Source: Paenirhizobium selenitireducens ATCC BAA-1503 (GTDB lineage Bacteria > Pseudomonadota > Alphaproteobacteria > Rhizobiales > Rhizobiaceae). Taken from it: a DNA stretch of 64,000 bases. This document shows, piece by piece, positions 61,624-64,000 of this stretch. The notes under the pieces are model-generated. The model ran no database searches. It had not been told where the DNA came from and saw only the letters and a program-made list of their open reading frames with translations. Numbering within the stretch: position 1 is the stretch's first letter; the number at the start of each line of letters is the position of its first letter. The DNA lies in assembly GCF_000518785.1 (NCBI RefSeq), contig NZ_JAEG01000008.1, positions 291,641 to 355,640 of the forward strand, in the 5' to 3' direction. The translations under genes were made by a program, and so were the position numbers.

Positions 61624-62898
61624 ATGAACCAGACAGTCAACGTCTCCATCACTTCCACAACGCGCCGCCGCCAACTTGCGAACGGCACGATCGCCTCCTA
61701 CCCGCAGTGGTATTGTGAGTACCGGGATCCGGTGTGCGGCAAGCGCCGCCGTCGAGCATTCAATCGCAAAAAGGACGCCGAAGCGTTTCGCAATGCGCTT
61801 CTCGTAAAGGTGGCCGAGGGCAGCTACGTCGACGAGCGGACCGCCCCGACAGTCGGGAAAGCCATCGAACACTGGCTTGCCGACAAGGAAGGCAAGGTGA
61901 AACCATCGACGCTCATGGGCTACAAGGTCGTTGCACACGGTGCGCTTCGCGGGCCGCTGCTTGTGGGGTCACCGCAGGAGCGGGCCGACTACACCGAGAC
62001 CGGCGTCGCGCCGAAAGACGCCCGTTTCATCAAGTTATTGGGCGACGTCAAACTGACGGACCTGACGACCGCCATGATCCGCGCATGGCACCGCACGATT
62101 GTCGAGCAATGCGGCAACTACACCGCCAACAGGGCCAAGTCACACCTGAAGTCCATTCTGGCCCTTGCCGAGGAAGACTTTGGCACGCGCGCACCGTCCA
62201 TGCCGACCGGCCTTAGCCGCGCCAGACACAAGCAGAAAAAGGCAATCCTCACGTCTCGGGACATCGCCGCGCTCGTTGCTGCCGCCAAGATGGATCCGGA
62301 ACAAGGCATCTACTATGCGTTTCCGTTCCTCGCCGGTACACGGCCGTCGGAACAGCTCGGCCTCCTCTGGAGCGAGGTCGATTTCGACAAAAACGTCATT
62401 CGCATCTGCCGCATTCAGGAGCGCGACGGCACTTTGACGGAGTTGACCAAGACGGAGGCCGGGACGCGTGAAATCCCCATGGGCACGACGCTGCGCGAAA
62501 TGCTGCTTGAATGGCGGCTTCGTTGCCCGAGGAAGGGTAAAGAGCTTCATCGGGTCTTTCCCGGCCCTGGCCGCCTGCAAGAATGGCCGAAGCTTCGGGT
62601 CGGTGGCGGTGGCCCTCTGCTCTATCAGAACTTCCGCAAGCGCTATTGGGTGCCGGCGTTCAAGAAGCTTGGGCTGCCGTATGTGACGCCACACTCCGCG
62701 CGACACTCTTTCATCTCGACCCTGCAGGCTCAGGGCATCGAGGTTGGCCTCGTCGCGCAAATCGCCGGCCATGCCAATCCCACAGTGACGCTCGGCCACT
62801 ACACCCAGGCCGTACGCGGCGGCGCTGCCGCTGTAGCCGCACTGGAGCGTGCATATGTGCCGGACGCCGCTGGCGTACGGTACGCCGGCCCCGCCTGA
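61624..62898 (+). CDS. Tyrosine-type site-specific integrase
   Basis: The 424-residue integrase has an N-terminal arm-binding-like domain (YCEYRDPVCGKRRRRAFNRKKDAEAF), a core-binding domain (about 70-200) and the catalytic domain with Arg in AGTRPSEQLGLLW, HSARHS (His-x-x-Arg), GHANP and the nucleophile Tyr in LGHYTQ. All catalytic residues are present. It would insert the element at tRNA-Gly, as the fragment at 47748 implies. The start is ATG 61624; a frame extension upstream (61564) lacks similarity. A hairpin terminator follows. Confidence 0.94.
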   Translation: MNQTVNVSITSTTRRRQLANGTIASYPQWYCEYRDPVCGKRRRRAFNRKKDAEAFRNALLVKVAEGSYVDERTAPTVGKAIEHWLADKEGKVKPSTLMGYKVVAHGALRGPLLVGSPQERADYTETGVAPKDARFIKLLGDVKLTDLTTAMIRAWHRTIVEQCGNYTANRAKSHLKSILALAEEDFGTRAPSMPTGLSRARHKQKKAILTSRDIAALVAAAKMDPEQGIYYAFPFLAGTRPSEQLGLLWSEVDFDKNVIRICRIQERDGTLTELTKTEAGTREIPMGTTLREMLLEWRLRCPRKGKELHRVFPGPGRLQEWPKLRVGGGGPLLYQNFRKRYWVPAFKKLGLPYVTPHSARHSFISTLQAQGIEVGLVAQIAGHANPTVTLGHYTQAVRGGAAAVAALERAYVPDAAGVRYAGPA

Positions 62899-62925
62899 CG
62901 CCTTCCAAAGCAGTCCCAGCCACAC

Positions 62926-62952
62926 AGCCCCGGTGGTAGCGTCACCGGGGCT
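62926..62952 (+). terminator. Hairpin terminator after integrase
   Basis: A perfect 10-bp stem, AGCCCCGGTG / CACCGGGGCT, with a 7-base loop lies 28 bases after the integrase stop. No long T-run follows. Confidence 0.6.
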
Positions 62953-63033
62953 ATGTCGTAACCATCTGAAACTACAGGATAAATTGCGACGCGATTCCGG
63001 GCGTGTTTTACTTCTCCTGAAGGGAGAATGCCG

Positions 63034-63222
63034 ATGAACAATCTTATGGTGATCGATAACGCGACGGGTGAAAGACGGATCATGGCGCTGGCCGAAGCGG
63101 CGGCCCTGACGCACATCGAGGCTGAAGACATAGAGCGGTCGATTGCGCAGCTTCGTGTCTGCCAATCGATCGACTTCGTTATTCTGGATACCGAAGCGGC
63201 CGACGACATTCTCGCCTCCTGA
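63034..63222 (+). CDS. Small hypothetical protein
   Basis: The 62-residue product starts at ATG 63034, 8 bases after AAGGGAG (ATG 63028 is too close to it). MNNLMVIDNATGERRIMALAEAAALTHIEA forms a short beta-helix-like start, followed by an amphipathic helix. I do not recognise a family. It lies downstream of the integrase on the same strand. Confidence 0.5.
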   Translation: MNNLMVIDNATGERRIMALAEAAALTHIEAEDIERSIAQLRVCQSIDFVILDTEAADDILAS

Positions 63223-63372
63223 ACGCTTCATATTGCGTCAGCTTGTGGCGGTCGCCGCCCCGACGCCTTGCCTCAACCCCTCCCCCGTCGTTAATCCATG
63301 ACCAAATCCCAGGGACCCGCTCCGGCCGCGCGGGGTCCTTCGAACCAATACCCCACATACCCTCTGGCGTGT

Positions 63373-63672
63373 TCACTCCACCATGTACTTCAGCGCATTC
63401 GCTGACACGCTCACGACGCTGAGCGTTCGCCCTTGAATCGTGACACTCTGGCCGCTGCCAAGCGTGATATTCACTGGACGCTGCGCCGTTGCATATTGCG
63501 ACGAGCCGCGTGGCGGAATGTATCGATAGGAAGTCGAGCGCGCCGTTCCGTACACGTTCGTCATGCCCACGGTCCCGTTGATGGTGGTCGTGGACGGCTC
63601 GGGAATGATCATTGGGCTTTCGCTCATTGTCGTAGCGTTGCTCTCAACGGTGACATCTATCCGCTCGAACAA
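63373..63672 (-). pseudogene. Hypothetical protein, probably cut at its 5' end by the IS element
   Basis: A 99-residue frame from TTG 63672 ends at 63373. The sequence is rich in Ser, Thr and Val (ATTMSESPMIIPEPSTTTING, VNITLGSGQSVTIQ), suggesting a beta-rich or surface protein. No ribosome binding site precedes the TTG, and the frame stays open to the right across the IS end at about 63689, so the true start was probably lost when the IS inserted. I do not recognise the family. Confidence 0.4.
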
Positions 63673-63688
63673 CGCACTGGATCCACGT

Positions 63689-64000
63689 TGACCTTGCCCC
63701 GCTGAACTAATCCATTTTGAAGTAAGCTCTGGCCTATTGAGAGGACCAGAGAATGAAGCGCAACCGTTTCACAGACGAACAGATTATCGGGATACTGAAG
63801 GAGCACGAGGCAGGCACGCCGGTCTCGGAGCTTTGCCGCAAGCACGGCGTCAGCGATGCCAGCATCTATAAATGGAAGGCCAAATTCGGCGGCATGGACG
63901 TATCCGAAGCCAAGAGGTTGAAGACACTTGAGGACGAGAACGCGAAGCTGAAGCGGCTTCTGGCTGACGCGATGCTCGACAATGCGGCTTTGAAGGACCT
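63689..64000 (+). mobile_element. IS3-family element, left part (continues past window)
   Basis: The probable left end is TGACCTTGCCCC at 63689, about 64 bases before the transposase start, a normal distance for the terminal repeat of IS3 elements. The right end is outside the window, so the terminal repeat and target duplication cannot be checked. Confidence 0.7.
63753..64000 (+). CDS. IS3-family transposase OrfA (partial, 3' end outside window)
   Basis: The frame from ATG 63753, behind GAGAGGACCAGAGA, gives 82 codons before the window ends. RFTDEQIIGILKEHEAG, VSELCRKHGVSDASIYKWKAKFGG (the HTH) and a leucine-zipper-like segment LKTLEDENAKLKRLLADAML are typical of OrfA of IS3-group elements. 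The catalytic OrfB (DDE) should follow by frameshift to the right of the window. Confidence 0.92.
   Translation, partial: MKRNRFTDEQIIGILKEHEAGTPVSELCRKHGVSDASIYKWKAKFGGMDVSEAKRLKTLEDENAKLKRLLADAMLDNAALKD

Overview
The window is a GC-rich stretch of an alphaproteobacterial chromosome, most likely from a member of the Rhizobiaceae. The evidence is gene content and order: rplU-rpmA-GNAT-GNAT-obgE-proB-proA-nadD-rsfS-rlmH-envC-like-ctpA-rppH, an RpoH2-type sigma factor, an ImuA-ImuB-DnaE2 mutagenesis cassette behind a GTTC-N7-GTTC LexA site, a SAM-II riboswitch before metA, and rhizobial palindromic repeats. The exact genus cannot be fixed from the sequence alone.

From 1 to about 47.7 kb the DNA is mostly ordinary core chromosome. 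1-1.6 kb holds the 3' part of an aspartoacylase-like gene, a truncated HipA-like kinase and a tRNA-Ser(CGA). 1.7-14 kb is the ribosomal protein / Obg / proline / NAD / ribosome-silencing / cell-wall block. 15.2-16.2 kb is a mosaic of REP-like palindromes without genes. 16.3-17.6 kb is bacterioferritin and its ferredoxin. 17.8-23.5 kb is the SOS mutasome. 23.6-31 kb carries a zincin, small metabolic genes, leuD, leuB, a PAP2 phosphatase and rpoH2. 31-41.2 kb carries an M48 lipoprotein peptidase, a riboswitch-controlled thiBPQ thiamine importer, an ABC exporter-like protein with a decayed ATPase domain, an ABC-F protein and thiamine pyrophosphokinase. 41.3-47.6 kb carries a MoxR ATPase, metA under SAM-II, a CoxE-like VWA protein, galM and an SDR.

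At 47.75 kb a 46-base 3' fragment of tRNA-Gly(GCC), lacking its 5' half, marks the left end of an integrated element that runs past the right edge of the window. The element carries a DUF262/DUF1524 (GmrSD-like) nuclease, a tight minus-strand type I restriction operon (half-HsdS, HsdM, HsdS, HsdR, YgjP-like metalloprotease), a small HTH protein divergent from that operon with palindromic operator candidates in the shared promoter region, then a DUF1508 protein, an AlpA-like HTH, a primase/VapE-like helicase and a tyrosine integrase. An IS3-family element begins at about 63.69 kb and appears to cut into a minus-strand reading frame. The layout (tRNA fragment at one end, integrase at the other, replication module, defence cargo) is that of a satellite-like or integrative defence island. 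The intact tRNA-Gly is predicted to lie just right of this window on the minus strand.
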